DNA of 64,000 nt from Robiginitomaculum sp. (lineage in GTDB: Bacteria; Pseudomonadota; Alphaproteobacteria; Caulobacterales; Maricaulaceae), in NCBI GenBank assembly GCA_002733605.1, contig NVWK01000011.1, positions 62,001-126,000 on the forward strand, in the 5' to 3' direction. How positions within the stretch are numbered: the first letter of the stretch is position 1; the number at the start of each line of letters is the position of its first letter. Positions 8,474-17,316 of the stretch are shown here, in pieces. The position numbers were made by a program, and so were the translations under genes. The notes under the pieces are model-generated. The model had not been told where the DNA came from. It searched no databases and worked only from the letters and a program-made list of their open reading frames with translations.

Positions 8474-9202
8474 TTAATCGCGACCAAACAAATTCATCAG
8501 CATCATAAACATATTGATGAAGGATAAAAGCAAGCTTGCCGCCCCAAACACAGCATATTTTTCAGCCAGTTCAGGATTGCCGACAGTTGCGTGATATGTC
8601 CGTTTCAAAGCTTGGGTTTCCCATGCGGTCATGGCGGCGACGGCCAGAAGGCCGACAGCGTTCAGACCAAGAACAAACATAGAGCCTCCGCCCGCTTTAA
8701 AGAAGAAAGCATTGGCAAACATCAAAACGATAACGCCGATAAAGGCCATCGCTGCAAAGGTTGCAAGGCCAGACAGGTTTTTCTTGGAGGTATAGCCAAG
8801 CAAACTAACCCCGGCAAACATAGCCGAAGCCATAAAGAAAATCCGCACCGAAATCATCGGGTCCTTAAAAGCGGCAATCGTAGACAACCACACGCCCATA
8901 ACAGCGGCAAAGACGAACAGGAAGGTACGGGCGCCACTCACACTCATCGTATGTAATTTACGACCGACAGTCCCAAAGCCCATAACAATCCCGATCGTCA
9001 TCATCAATGCGATTGAAGGACGGGTCAGGGTGTAGGCCATCGCCGTGGGCGCACCATTTGCGTCCAGCAACAAAAATTTGCCAATCAGGAGCGCCACGAT
9101 GCCCGACACAGCCATGGCAGCGATCATATATTTATAGGTGCCCAGCATAAAGCTACGCAAGCCAAGGTCCATCTCGCCTTGATGGGTGACAGAAGTGTTC
9201 AT
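8474..9202 (-). CDS. Bax inhibitor-1/YccA family membrane protein
   Basis: 242 residues with about seven transmembrane helices, the size and pattern of the BI-1/YccA (TMBIM) family, which form pH-sensitive calcium leak channels or modulate FtsH in bacteria. Family-like features are RSFMLGTYKYMIAAMAVSGIVALL at the N-terminus, the VGRKLHTMS loop, TWETQALKRTYH with the conserved acid/basic pair between late helices, and a closing SLLLSFINMFMMLMNLFGRD. It carries its own terminator at 8416-8446 and is divergent from the aldo/keto reductase at 9355. Confidence 0.88.
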   Translation of the reverse strand: MNTSVTHQGEMDLGLRSFMLGTYKYMIAAMAVSGIVALLIGKFLLLDANGAPTAMAYTLTRPSIALMMTIGIVMGFGTVGRKLHTMSVSGARTFLFVFAAVMGVWLSTIAAFKDPMISVRIFFMASAMFAGVSLLGYTSKKNLSGLATFAAMAFIGVIVLMFANAFFFKAGGGSMFVLGLNAVGLLAVAAMTAWETQALKRTYHATVGNPELAEKYAVFGAASLLLSFINMFMMLMNLFGRD

Positions 9203-9354
9203 TTTGGGATCTCCTTAAAGATATCTCGAGAATCGTGCGCAATTTAGAAATTAGGACTTGCACCTTTAGCGCACACTTTACATATCTTTGTATATAGGGT
9301 TTTGTTAAAAAAATCCAAGACATTCTAATGCAAGAAGCATATCGGGGAACATTC

Positions 9355-10401
9355 ATGCGTATTCGAAATTTAGGCCGAACAGACATCAAAGTCTCCAATA
9401 TCTGTCTGGGCAGTATGACATGGGGTGAACAAAACACGCAAAGTGAAGGGCATGAACAGCTCGATTATGCGCTGGAACGCGGCATTAATTTTATCGATAC
9501 GGCCGAGCTTTATGCCATCCCGCCCAAACCCGAAACCCAAGGCTCGACCGAGACCATTATCGGCACATGGCTGAACGCTCGTAACAACCGCGATAAAGTG
9601 GTCATTGCCACAAAAGTTGTGGGTCGCACGGACAAAGGCAACTGGTTTCGCGACGGGGGCATATCTGCGCGCCAGACCAAAGCCCAGATCGATTTCGCGG
9701 TTGAGCGCTCTCTCAAGAATTTGCAAACCGATTATATCGATCTGTACCAGTTGCACTGGCCGGACCGTGAACATGAAGGGTTCGGGTTCCATACATATAT
9801 CGACCCTGATCTCAGCGACATGACCCCGCTTGAGGACATCCTTGAAGCCCTGTCGCGCCATGTGGACGCCGGGCGCATTCGCGCCATTGGCCTGTCCAAT
9901 GAAAGCCCGTGGGGAACGATGAAGTTTCTAGCGCTGGCGGAAAAACATGGCTGGCCGCGCATGGCGTCAATCCAGAACGCCTATAATTTGATCAGTCGCC
10001 GGTTTGATTACGGGCTGGCAGAAATTGCCATGCGTGAAGATGTGAGCCTGCTGGCCTATTCGCCACTGGCACAAGGATATTTGACCGGTAAATACGAAAA
10101 TGGCGCCCTGCCGGAAGGGGCGCGTAAAACCCTGTTCAAGCGCCTTGACCGCTATGAAAAACCGTGGGCGGCAGAGGCGGTGACCGACTGTCTGGCCTTG
10201 TCAAAAGAGCTTGGCATTACGCCGATACAATTGGCGCTGAAATTTACAGACAGTCGTCCATTCACCACCAGTACCATTATCGGGGCGACGACAATGGCGC
10301 AGTTGAAAGACGATATTGATGCGTTCGATCTGGACTGGACCGACGAAATTGACGCGGCTGTGCATGAGCTGCATGTGCGTCTGCGTTCGCCCTGCCCATA
10401 A
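9355..10401 (+). CDS. Aldo/keto reductase (Tas-like)
   Basis: 348 residues. NADPH-dependent oxidoreductase of the TIM-barrel AKR superfamily, closest in appearance to E. coli Tas: LGRTDIKVSNICLGSMTWGEQN at the start, FIDTAELYAIPP carrying the catalytic Asp and Tyr, the catalytic Lys in VVIATKVVGR, YIDLYQLHWPDRE with the His, and GLSNES. The physiological substrate is unknown. I chose the ATG at 9355, preceded by CGGGGA, over the ATG at 9328 because the family starts with M-x-x-R-x-LG at this point. Confidence 0.9.
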   Translation: MRIRNLGRTDIKVSNICLGSMTWGEQNTQSEGHEQLDYALERGINFIDTAELYAIPPKPETQGSTETIIGTWLNARNNRDKVVIATKVVGRTDKGNWFRDGGISARQTKAQIDFAVERSLKNLQTDYIDLYQLHWPDREHEGFGFHTYIDPDLSDMTPLEDILEALSRHVDAGRIRAIGLSNESPWGTMKFLALAEKHGWPRMASIQNAYNLISRRFDYGLAEIAMREDVSLLAYSPLAQGYLTGKYENGALPEGARKTLFKRLDRYEKPWAAEAVTDCLALSKELGITPIQLALKFTDSRPFTTSTIIGATTMAQLKDDIDAFDLDWTDEIDAAVHELHVRLRSPCP

Positions 10402-10446
10402 TTGGCGCTTGATTGTCACGCACGATAGAGGCACGGTTCAGGCATT

Positions 10447-11013
10447 ATGACCGAAATGTTGACCCTGTTTGCGGCTATCAAACCACCACCGCATATTTTG
10501 CGCGCGGTGGCGGAGATGCAAAAAGGCATTGACGGGGTCAGGTGGGCACCGGTTGAAAATCTACATATTACGCTGGGATATTTCGGACTTGTCTCCGTAG
10601 AGTTTGCCGAAATCCTTGATCATGAACTGGCCAGTCGGGCGGGGGGCGGTTCCGGCGGCGGGTTTAAGCTCAGCCTGTCCAGTGTCGATGTGTTTGGCGG
10701 CTCACGTCCGCATACTTTGTGGATGGGGATGCAAGAAAACCCGACGCTTAAGGCTTTGCATCTGCATGTCCGCAAAGCGGCACGGCGGGCGCACATTGCA
10801 ATGGAAGCCCGTAAATACACACCCCATCTCAGTCTGGCCTATATGCAGGACGGGGTCTCATTGGCGGATTTATCGCGGTTTGTACGCCGACATCTCAATA
10901 CAAAGAGCAAGCCTTTTATTGTTGATCAATTCGCCCTGTATTCTTCCAACCCACAGAAATCCGGGCCAAATATCTATCATAAAGAAGCCAATTATCCGCT
11001 GCTCGGGCGTTAG
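10447..11013 (+). CDS. thpR: RNA 2',3'-cyclic phosphodiesterase (2H family, LigT/ThpR)
   Basis: 188 residues. It has both HxTx-type motifs of the 2H phosphoesterase family: LHITLGYFG near residue 40 and PHLSLAYM near residue 126 (Ser in place of Thr in the second). ThpR hydrolyses 2',3'-cyclic phosphate RNA ends to a 2'-phosphate. The family N-terminus LFAAIKPP is present. It starts about 45 bp after the aldo/keto reductase and overlaps the convergent phosphatase gene by four bases. Confidence 0.88.
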   Translation: MTEMLTLFAAIKPPPHILRAVAEMQKGIDGVRWAPVENLHITLGYFGLVSVEFAEILDHELASRAGGGSGGGFKLSLSSVDVFGGSRPHTLWMGMQENPTLKALHLHVRKAARRAHIAMEARKYTPHLSLAYMQDGVSLADLSRFVRRHLNTKSKPFIVDQFALYSSNPQKSGPNIYHKEANYPLLGR

Positions 11014-11486
11014 GCCTTTTCTGTCAGCGCGACAATGAGGCCTTCACTGGCAATTTCGACCAAGTCCAAAACATGATCAAACCCACCTTCGCCGCCATAA
11101 TACGGATCGGGGACTTCGCGCGCGTCTGTATGGGGGGCAAAATCGAGAAATAGGCTGAGTTTGTCATGATGGCGAGGCGGACAGGTTGCCCGTAAATCGG
11201 ACAGGTTTTGTTGATCCATCGCCACAATAAAATCAAAGGTCTCGAAATCCGAAGTCTCGATTTTGCGAGATGTCTGGCCGTGAAAGCTATAGCCACGCCG
11301 CTTTCCCGCCTCCATGGCCCGACCATCCGGACGGTCTCCGGCGTGCCAGCCACCCGTGCCGGCACTGTCACACACCACATTTAATCCGGCTTGGGCGCTA
11401 CGGGTTTTAAATACGGCCTCGGCCGTGGGCGAGCGGCAAATGTTGCCGAGACAAATAAACAATACCGCTTTGCGTTCATAACTCAT
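11010..11486 (-). CDS. Low-molecular-weight protein tyrosine phosphatase
   Basis: 158 residues. The P-loop CLGNICRSPTAEAV (C(X)5R[S/T], near residues 12-19) sits at the N-terminus and the general acid motif VPDPYYGG near residue 126, both diagnostic of LMW-PTPs. Similar enzymes dephosphorylate protein tyrosines, in several bacteria those of capsule-assembly kinases; no such kinase lies nearby. The ATG at 11486 was chosen because the family begins a few residues before the P-loop; the longer frame upstream is unlike the family. Divergent from the SCO gene with a 64-bp gap. Confidence 0.92.
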   Translation of the reverse strand: MSYERKAVLFICLGNICRSPTAEAVFKTRSAQAGLNVVCDSAGTGGWHAGDRPDGRAMEAGKRRGYSFHGQTSRKIETSDFETFDFIVAMDQQNLSDLRATCPPRHHDKLSLFLDFAPHTDAREVPDPYYGGEGGFDHVLDLVEIASEGLIVALTEKA

Positions 11487-11550
11487 TCTGGTCTCTTGCC
11501 TTTCACGCCCGATCTTTGCATAACGAAGATAATGGTATTGGGAGCGCTGT

Positions 11551-12183
11551 ATGTCACGATCTTTATTCAAACCTTTTGTCGGGCTTTTCGCGGCCACCGC
11601 GTTGGGACTGGGTGGATGCGGGCCACAGGATGTGGCTATCAGCGGGCCCAATACGGTTGTGTCAGGCAAAGCTGCGATTGGCGGGCCGTTTTCCCTCATC
11701 GATCATACAGGCAAAGCTGTTAGCGAAGCCGATTTTATGGGGCGTCCGCAATTGATTTATTTCGGGTTTGCTTTTTGCCCCGATATTTGCCCGACGGCGC
11801 TCCAGCAAATGGGGGCGGCGCTCGAGATTGCAGCTGAAAAAGATGCGGATTTGAAAACCTATTACCAGACCTTGTTTATCACCATCGACGCAGAGCGGGA
11901 TACGCCCGAGCAGATGGCGCTGTATGTGACGGCCAATGGCTTCCCTGAAAACCTTGTCGGATTGACCGGTTCAGAGGCGCAAATCGACGCCGTCAAAAAA
12001 GCGTTTGCCGTTATTGGCAATAAAGTTCCCGACCCGTCCAGTGCCATCGGATATACTTATGACCATTCCAGCCTGATCTACTTAATGGACAAGAACGGCG
12101 AATTTGTAGATGTTTTCACCCACGCCGATACGCCAACAAAGATTGCGCAAAAACTGATCGCGTATAAAAAAACAGGGCTCTAG
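11551..12183 (+). CDS. SCO1/SenC family copper-binding lipoprotein
   Basis: 210 residues. A lipoprotein signal ends in GLGGC, followed by a thioredoxin-fold SCO domain: FSLIDHTGKAV, FGFAFCPDICPTAL with the CxxxC copper/redox pair, and YTYDHSSLIYLMDKNG with the conserved His ligand. SCO proteins deliver copper to, or reduce, the CuA site of cytochrome c oxidase from the periplasmic face. No oxidase gene is in this window. The final codons lie inside a bidirectional terminator hairpin. Confidence 0.9.
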   Translation: MSRSLFKPFVGLFAATALGLGGCGPQDVAISGPNTVVSGKAAIGGPFSLIDHTGKAVSEADFMGRPQLIYFGFAFCPDICPTALQQMGAALEIAAEKDADLKTYYQTLFITIDAERDTPEQMALYVTANGFPENLVGLTGSEAQIDAVKKAFAVIGNKVPDPSSAIGYTYDHSSLIYLMDKNGEFVDVFTHADTPTKIAQKLIAYKKTGL

Positions 12184-12194
12184 GCCCCGTTTTC
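12166..12194. terminator. Bidirectional terminator between SCO and the 521-aa lipoprotein gene
   Basis: ACAGGGC (12172-12178) pairs with GCCCCGT (12184-12190) across a five-base loop, with A-rich bases on the left and TTTT on the right. It can stop both converging transcripts; the last SCO codons are part of the stem. Confidence 0.7.
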
Positions 12195-12216
12195 AAATCT
12201 TTTCGGCTTACGCGAA

Positions 12217-13782
12217 CTATTCCTCGTGGGTAATTGTCAGGCCGAGCGAGGCCGCGTCGAAATCGCCGTTCATAGAGTTTTTGCCAATTTCGCCAATTGA
12301 AACAGGCGTCTCCGGTTTCATGTCAAACACCAATGTGCCGCTGTTTTCGAGCCACGCACCAAGCGCTGTGCTAAGCTCGGATGCAATTTTTTGCTGACCT
12401 TCGTCTTGCGCCATCATCGGCAAGAACGCCAAACCCATTTTGGCTTGGTTTTTCAAAGCCGCTGGCGTGCCGCCCTGTTGTTTGGCCGCCAGTTTGAACG
12501 CCCGCTCGACAATGGAATCGTCTCTGAGCGCAATGCGCATGCTTTTGATTTTAAAAGCCTCCATCATAGCCATCGCGTCCATGGGATTCATATTCGCATT
12601 GGCCGTCGAGGCGATCGCAGCCTCAAGATAGGCTTTGTAGCCAAGCATATCATAATCAAAACTAAGATTGAAACCGTCCTTCATCGCTATATAGCTGTCT
12701 TTGACAATCATGCTGTCGGCAGCCTCATCCAGCACAGAGTTTTGCTCCATGGTAAATTCAAGAGCGTCATAGCCAAGCGTGGCCATCGCCTCGTTGAACT
12801 TGATCATATCCTTGTCTGTTGTCTCTTTAGGGGGCGTAATTGTCAGCGGTGACATGGTTTGGCTCATGATCGTTTTGCCGCCCTTTTTCTTGGCTGTACC
12901 CGTAAGGCTATCCAAGTTTATAATCAAACCCTGAGCATTCATATTGAAGTTTGTAAGACTAAAGTTTTCAAAATCCGGATCATAAGGATTCATAGAGCCC
13001 ACCAGTGCCTTGAGGCTTTTTTCGTCAAACCCTTCTCCGGCTTTGCCCTCTTCTACCATGGCCGCAACCATGTCTTTATATTTGTCGATATTCACCCCGA
13101 CGACATTGATCGCGCCTAATTTCATTTTGATAGACTTGCCGTTATCGGTCATGTCCATATCCAGATTATCAAATGTGAATATGCCTTTGCCGTCAGCGGT
13201 TTTTGCCAATTTGACACCATCAAGTGTCAAAACACCGTCATCCCCCGAAACCTTAAGGCCACTAAACGAAATTGCAGAAAATGCGACATCCCCTTCCATG
13301 TCATCAAATGCATCTTCATCACCGCCCATCACCAGACCGATTGCGCCTGCTAATGCCGCGGTTGGTTCGGTCAAAGTAATGGTCTTAAAGCTAATAAGCG
13401 CATCATCATCTTTTGATTGGAAATTTTTCAAAACCAGTTGATCAAATGCAGGCTGGTCGCCTTCCATATGTACGCCGCGTAGCTCCAGACTGCCCGCGCC
13501 CGTCACACCATCATCTTCGTCCTTGCGCACGATATCCGTATATGTGTAATTGCCAGCACTGCCCGAACGCGCGGCCCAAACAAATTCGTTACTGCCGGAG
13601 ACATCCAATCCCATAAGCTTTAACGCGCGCACCGCATCTGTTTCGCTCACTGTGCGGTCTTTTAAAACGATTTCTTCGCTTTTGGAAACGTCTGGTTTTT
13701 TGTTACAGCCCCCCAAAACGAGAGATGTGGACAGCACGGCACCAATGGCGAGCGTTGAAATTGAAGGTTTGAAATTAAGCAT
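12217..13782 (-). CDS. Large lipoprotein of unknown function
   Basis: 521 residues. The signal ends in LVLGGC, so it is predicted to be a lipoprotein. The body is Asp/Lys/Met-rich, lacks transmembrane segments and shows repeated beta-like phrases of the form LTLDGVKLAKTADGKGIFTF, IKMKLGAINVVGVNID and FENFSLTNFNMNAQGLIINLD, reminiscent of proteins built of many similar strands such as AsmA-type or DUF945-type proteins. I cannot name a family with confidence. The ATG at 13782 follows AGGATC and gives a proper signal peptide; an upstream in-frame start would bury it. It has its own terminator and seems monocistronic. Confidence 0.6.
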   Translation of the reverse strand: MLNFKPSISTLAIGAVLSTSLVLGGCNKKPDVSKSEEIVLKDRTVSETDAVRALKLMGLDVSGSNEFVWAARSGSAGNYTYTDIVRKDEDDGVTGAGSLELRGVHMEGDQPAFDQLVLKNFQSKDDDALISFKTITLTEPTAALAGAIGLVMGGDEDAFDDMEGDVAFSAISFSGLKVSGDDGVLTLDGVKLAKTADGKGIFTFDNLDMDMTDNGKSIKMKLGAINVVGVNIDKYKDMVAAMVEEGKAGEGFDEKSLKALVGSMNPYDPDFENFSLTNFNMNAQGLIINLDSLTGTAKKKGGKTIMSQTMSPLTITPPKETTDKDMIKFNEAMATLGYDALEFTMEQNSVLDEAADSMIVKDSYIAMKDGFNLSFDYDMLGYKAYLEAAIASTANANMNPMDAMAMMEAFKIKSMRIALRDDSIVERAFKLAAKQQGGTPAALKNQAKMGLAFLPMMAQDEGQQKIASELSTALGAWLENSGTLVFDMKPETPVSIGEIGKNSMNGDFDAASLGLTITHEE

Positions 13783-13948
13783 AGCGAAGATCCTGTCTGG
13801 TTGAATGGCCACACACAACAGGAAAACTGTGCTCAGTTCAAGGCAAAATACACTTTATTTGCAGTCCTGAAATGGGTAGCGTGGCCCGCGCAGGGACGGC
13901 ATGTATAAAACCATGCCTAAAGATGCCCAAAGACTATAAAGGAATGAC

Positions 13949-14731
13949 GTGGCCAGTTTTTTGTCCAAATTCAATCTTACCCCCACGCGGCAAAGCCTTG
14001 CCAGCGGTGTGCGCCAAAACATGATTTGGCAGGATGAGGAAGATCCACGCATTTTCTACCATTTGCGGCCACGCGCGCGCCGGATTAGTATTAAAATGGA
14101 TGCGGCCAAGCGTCAGGTGCTTGTCACGGTGCCCGGAAGCTCAAAACGGCTACAAGATGCCCAGCGGTTTGTGCAGGAGAAATATGACTGGATATTGGTA
14201 CAGCTCGAAGCTCTACCGCCGGCCCAACCGTTTGTTGACGGCCAAGACTTGCTGTTTCGCGGCGAACTTTATCAGTTGGTTTCCCCGTCCCTGCGTGGAC
14301 GGGCCCACATAGATCATGAGCTAAAGCACATTTATGTACCGGCGAGCGCAGATACATTAGAGGGGCGCACCAAGCGCTTCCTCATTCGTGAAGCCCGCAC
14401 AGCCCTGACTGATAGCACCCATATGCATGCGGGCGCGCTAGGCAAACCCGTCGACAAAATCAGTGTGCGCGATACCAGTTCGCGTTGGGGGTCATGCGTA
14501 AAAGGTACACATATAGCGGGGGGGCAAATTTCGTATTCTTGGCGGCTGGTGTGTGCACCACCCTTTGTGCTTGATTATGTATGCGCCCATGAATGTGCCC
14601 ATCTGGTCGAGGCCAATCATGGGGCAGGGTTCTGGGCTTTGTGTGACGAGCTTGTCGATACGGTAAAACCGGCCAAGCGCTGGTTGAACCAAAACGGGGG
14701 CCGGTTACATGCGGTTGGCGCGCCGCATTAG
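13949..14731 (+). CDS. YgjP-like metallopeptidase domain protein (M48-type, DUF45)
   Basis: 260 residues. The zinc motif HECAHLVEANH (HExxH plus a downstream His) near residues 215-225 and the preceding SRWGSC and ISYSWRLVCAPP match the YgjP/WLM (DUF45) zinc peptidase group. The N-terminal half has RRISIKMDAAKRQVLVTVPG, also typical. Substrate unknown; likely cytoplasmic as no signal is present. The start is a GTG at 13949 with AAAGGAA five bases upstream; the nearest in-frame ATG would remove about 26 residues. Confidence 0.85.
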   Translation: MASFLSKFNLTPTRQSLASGVRQNMIWQDEEDPRIFYHLRPRARRISIKMDAAKRQVLVTVPGSSKRLQDAQRFVQEKYDWILVQLEALPPAQPFVDGQDLLFRGELYQLVSPSLRGRAHIDHELKHIYVPASADTLEGRTKRFLIREARTALTDSTHMHAGALGKPVDKISVRDTSSRWGSCVKGTHIAGGQISYSWRLVCAPPFVLDYVCAHECAHLVEANHGAGFWALCDELVDTVKPAKRWLNQNGGRLHAVGAPH

Positions 14732-14734
14732 CCC

Positions 14735-15574
14735 TTAAGTATTGAGCGTCTTCATGCCGGTCAGTTTTGCCAGAATTTTCGGATATTTGACTGGGAACAG
14801 GCGTTGTACCAGTGCCACCAATTTAGCGTCCTTGCCGATGAGAATACGGCGTTTGCCTTTGGCGGTGCCGTCCAGAATGACTTGCGCTGCGTCTTCGGCG
14901 CTGGTGATGGCCATCTCGTCAAACGACTTGTTCATGGCTTCTTTGGATTTCACATCGGCTGGCAAAGCATCGATTTCGGCGTTACGGGCAATGTTGGTGG
15001 CCACGCCACCCGGATGGACGGAGCTCACTCTGACACCGTGTTCTTGCATTTCTTGAGCCAAGGTTTCGGAAAAACCCCGGACGGCAAATTTGGAGGCGCA
15101 ATAATGGGTTTGGCCTTCAAAGCCGATAATACCAAAAATACTGGAAATATTGACCAGACCGCCTTTGGTTTGTTTTAGCTGATCCAGAAAGGCTTTCGAC
15201 ATACGCACAACGCCCCAGAAATTGACGTCTATGATTTTTTCCATAGAGGACAGCGGCGTAACGTCAAACCGGCCCACGCGGGTCAGACCCGCAACGTTAA
15301 ACACATAATCCGCAGGGCCAAGCGCTTTTTCCACATGGACAGCATAGGCGATAATGGCGTCGGCGTCGGCGACATTCAGTGTATCGACCAATATCCTGTT
15401 GGAGTTTTCTCCACCTGCGAGGCGGGCCGTTTCTGCGAGGCCTTCTTCATTTACATCCGATATGGCAATGGCCGCCCCTGCGGCCCCCAGTTTTACCGCC
15501 AAGGCACGCCCAATACCCGAGGCTGCGCCGGTAATGACGCAAATGCGCCCTTCATAAATTGCTGTATTTGTCAT
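14735..15574 (-). CDS. Short-chain dehydrogenase/reductase
   Basis: 279 residues. Classical SDR: TGAASGIGRALA (cofactor glycine motif) near residue 14, NVAGL (NNAG variant), the catalytic Ser in LVNISSIFG and YCASKFAVRG (YxxxK). An acidic residue at the end of the second strand (AISDVNEE) suggests NAD(H) rather than NADP(H). The C-terminal tail (KRRILIGKDAKLVALVQRLFP) resembles membrane-associated acyl or steroid-type SDRs in Alphaproteobacteria. Substrate unknown. The stop lies four bases from the end of the convergent YgjP-like gene. Confidence 0.9.
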   Translation of the reverse strand: MTNTAIYEGRICVITGAASGIGRALAVKLGAAGAAIAISDVNEEGLAETARLAGGENSNRILVDTLNVADADAIIAYAVHVEKALGPADYVFNVAGLTRVGRFDVTPLSSMEKIIDVNFWGVVRMSKAFLDQLKQTKGGLVNISSIFGIIGFEGQTHYCASKFAVRGFSETLAQEMQEHGVRVSSVHPGGVATNIARNAEIDALPADVKSKEAMNKSFDEMAITSAEDAAQVILDGTAKGKRRILIGKDAKLVALVQRLFPVKYPKILAKLTGMKTLNT

Positions 15575-15758
15575 GTTCCCACCTTTGTATTCTTATCAGG
15601 TTTATTCCCAGTAAATGTAACCAGTGCGCCTTGGCAGCATCAATGTGATTTTCAATATAGAGACAAATGCATTATAGGCGCGAGCGTTAAACCCGCATAC
15701 GGCCTGTGCTAAAATGAACATAATCTTGAAAAGAATGTTTGAGCGCGTATAAAGCGGG

Positions 15759-17312
15759 ATGAAAACGATACGTCCGATTGTGTTATATGTGCCAATGGTA
15801 TTGCTGATTACAGCCGTCATTGGCAGTATTGTGGACATGGCGGCGTTCTTAAACCTCGCGACCGGTGTGAATAGCTGGATTTTGAAGACGTTTTCCAATG
15901 TATTTGCGATCGCCGTTTTTGGATTTGTGCTGACGTGCCTGTGGGTGTTTGTCTCGCCTTTGGGCAAAATCAAAATTGGCGGTGCGAACGCGACACCATT
16001 ATTGTCACGCTGGAACTGGTTTGCCATTACCCTGTGTACCACGATCGCCATCGGCATTTTGTTTTGGGGTACGGCCGAGCCTATGTATCATTTGTATGAT
16101 CCGGGCGGGCGCGACATTGTTGCTGCCAGCCCTGAAGCCGTGCGGTTTTCACTGGTGTCGCTGTTCATGCATTGGGCGTTTTCACCTTATGCGATTTATA
16201 CGGTACCAGCCCTGACATTTGCGCTGGTGTATCATAATATGGACAGATCCTATTCAATTTCCGAACCAATCAATGTGTTGATCGGGCGCAGATTGCCCCG
16301 CACGCTGTGCGATTTATTGGACGCGGTGGTTTTATTGTCGCTGGTCCTTGGCATGGCGGCAAGTCTGGGGGCGTGCATGTTGTTGCTCTCGGGCGGGATC
16401 GGGAAAATCACGGGCCTGCACACGACGCCGGTTTTGCTGGCAATGATCGCGGCTTTAATCGTGACCGCCGTGCTGATCTCGTCTTTAAGCGGGTTAACCC
16501 ATGGTATCCGTGTGCTGTCCGATTTGAACACGAAACTGTTTTTTGCCTTCGTGGCCTTTGTGTTTATCTTTGGCCCCACTCTGTATATCCTTAAGGAAAG
16601 TGCCGGCGCGATATGGGGCTATCTGGTCGAATTTGTGCCGCGCTCCCTGATTGTCGGCGAGGCGGGGGATCGGCAATGGGCCAATGCGTGGACGATTTTT
16701 TACTGGGCCAACTGGCTGGCGTGGGCACCGGTCACGGCCATGTTTTTAGGGCGGATTGCGCGGGGGTATTCCGTGCGGGCATTTATTGCCATTAATTTTT
16801 TCGCACCCTCCCTGTTTGCGATTGTCTGGATGAGCGTGTTTGGCGGCTTCGCAATGGCGGTGGACGCGGCCACAGACGGATCATTAAAAGCCGTTCTTGA
16901 CAGTGAAGGCCCCGAGGCGGTGTTGTTTCAGGCTGTCACTTCCCTGCCGCTAAGTGCACTGCTTGTGCCCATATTGGTGATATTGTCATTTTTATCCTAC
17001 GTGACCGCCGCAGACTCCAACACCGAAGCCATTGCCATGATTTGCGAAAAAAAGAGTGCCGAACAGGGTGCTGATGCCGCAAGCCTGCAAATACCCCAAG
17101 AGATGCCTCAAGGCAAAACCCGACCGGCCCTTAAAATTATCTGGGTGATATTGCTGGTCAGCACGGCGTGGATTATGACCGCTTATACGGGCATAGACGG
17201 GGTGCGAATGTTGTCCAATCTTGGTGGGCTTCCGGCCCTGTTTATCGTTATCGCGTTGAATCTTACCCTGATTAAGCTGAGCCTGAACCCCAAATTGGTG
17301 TCCAAAGACTAA
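15759..17312 (+). CDS. BCCT family transporter (betaine/carnitine/choline type)
   Basis: 517 residues with about twelve transmembrane helices. The BCCT signature is present as TIFYWANWLAWAPVTAMFLGRIARG, with a tryptophan-rich substrate box, and FWGTAEPMYH earlier. These secondary transporters take up quaternary ammonium compounds such as glycine betaine, choline or carnitine, usually driven by Na+ or H+. The short cytoplasmic tails, unlike BetP, argue against strong osmosensing. The substrate cannot be fixed from sequence. It is divergent from the SDR with 184 bp between them, in which I see no clear operator. Confidence 0.9.
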   Translation: MKTIRPIVLYVPMVLLITAVIGSIVDMAAFLNLATGVNSWILKTFSNVFAIAVFGFVLTCLWVFVSPLGKIKIGGANATPLLSRWNWFAITLCTTIAIGILFWGTAEPMYHLYDPGGRDIVAASPEAVRFSLVSLFMHWAFSPYAIYTVPALTFALVYHNMDRSYSISEPINVLIGRRLPRTLCDLLDAVVLLSLVLGMAASLGACMLLLSGGIGKITGLHTTPVLLAMIAALIVTAVLISSLSGLTHGIRVLSDLNTKLFFAFVAFVFIFGPTLYILKESAGAIWGYLVEFVPRSLIVGEAGDRQWANAWTIFYWANWLAWAPVTAMFLGRIARGYSVRAFIAINFFAPSLFAIVWMSVFGGFAMAVDAATDGSLKAVLDSEGPEAVLFQAVTSLPLSALLVPILVILSFLSYVTAADSNTEAIAMICEKKSAEQGADAASLQIPQEMPQGKTRPALKIIWVILLVSTAWIMTAYTGIDGVRMLSNLGGLPALFIVIALNLTLIKLSLNPKLVSKD

Positions 17313-17316
17313 AACG

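Noticed and set aside
9328-9354. Earlier ATG for the aldo/keto reductase
   Set aside because: It adds nine residues before the family start, and the Shine-Dalgarno (CGGGGA) lies inside that extension.
15602-16057. Minus-strand open frame covering the BCCT gene start
   Set aside because: It overlaps the conserved first helices of the transporter; composition is that of a shadow frame.
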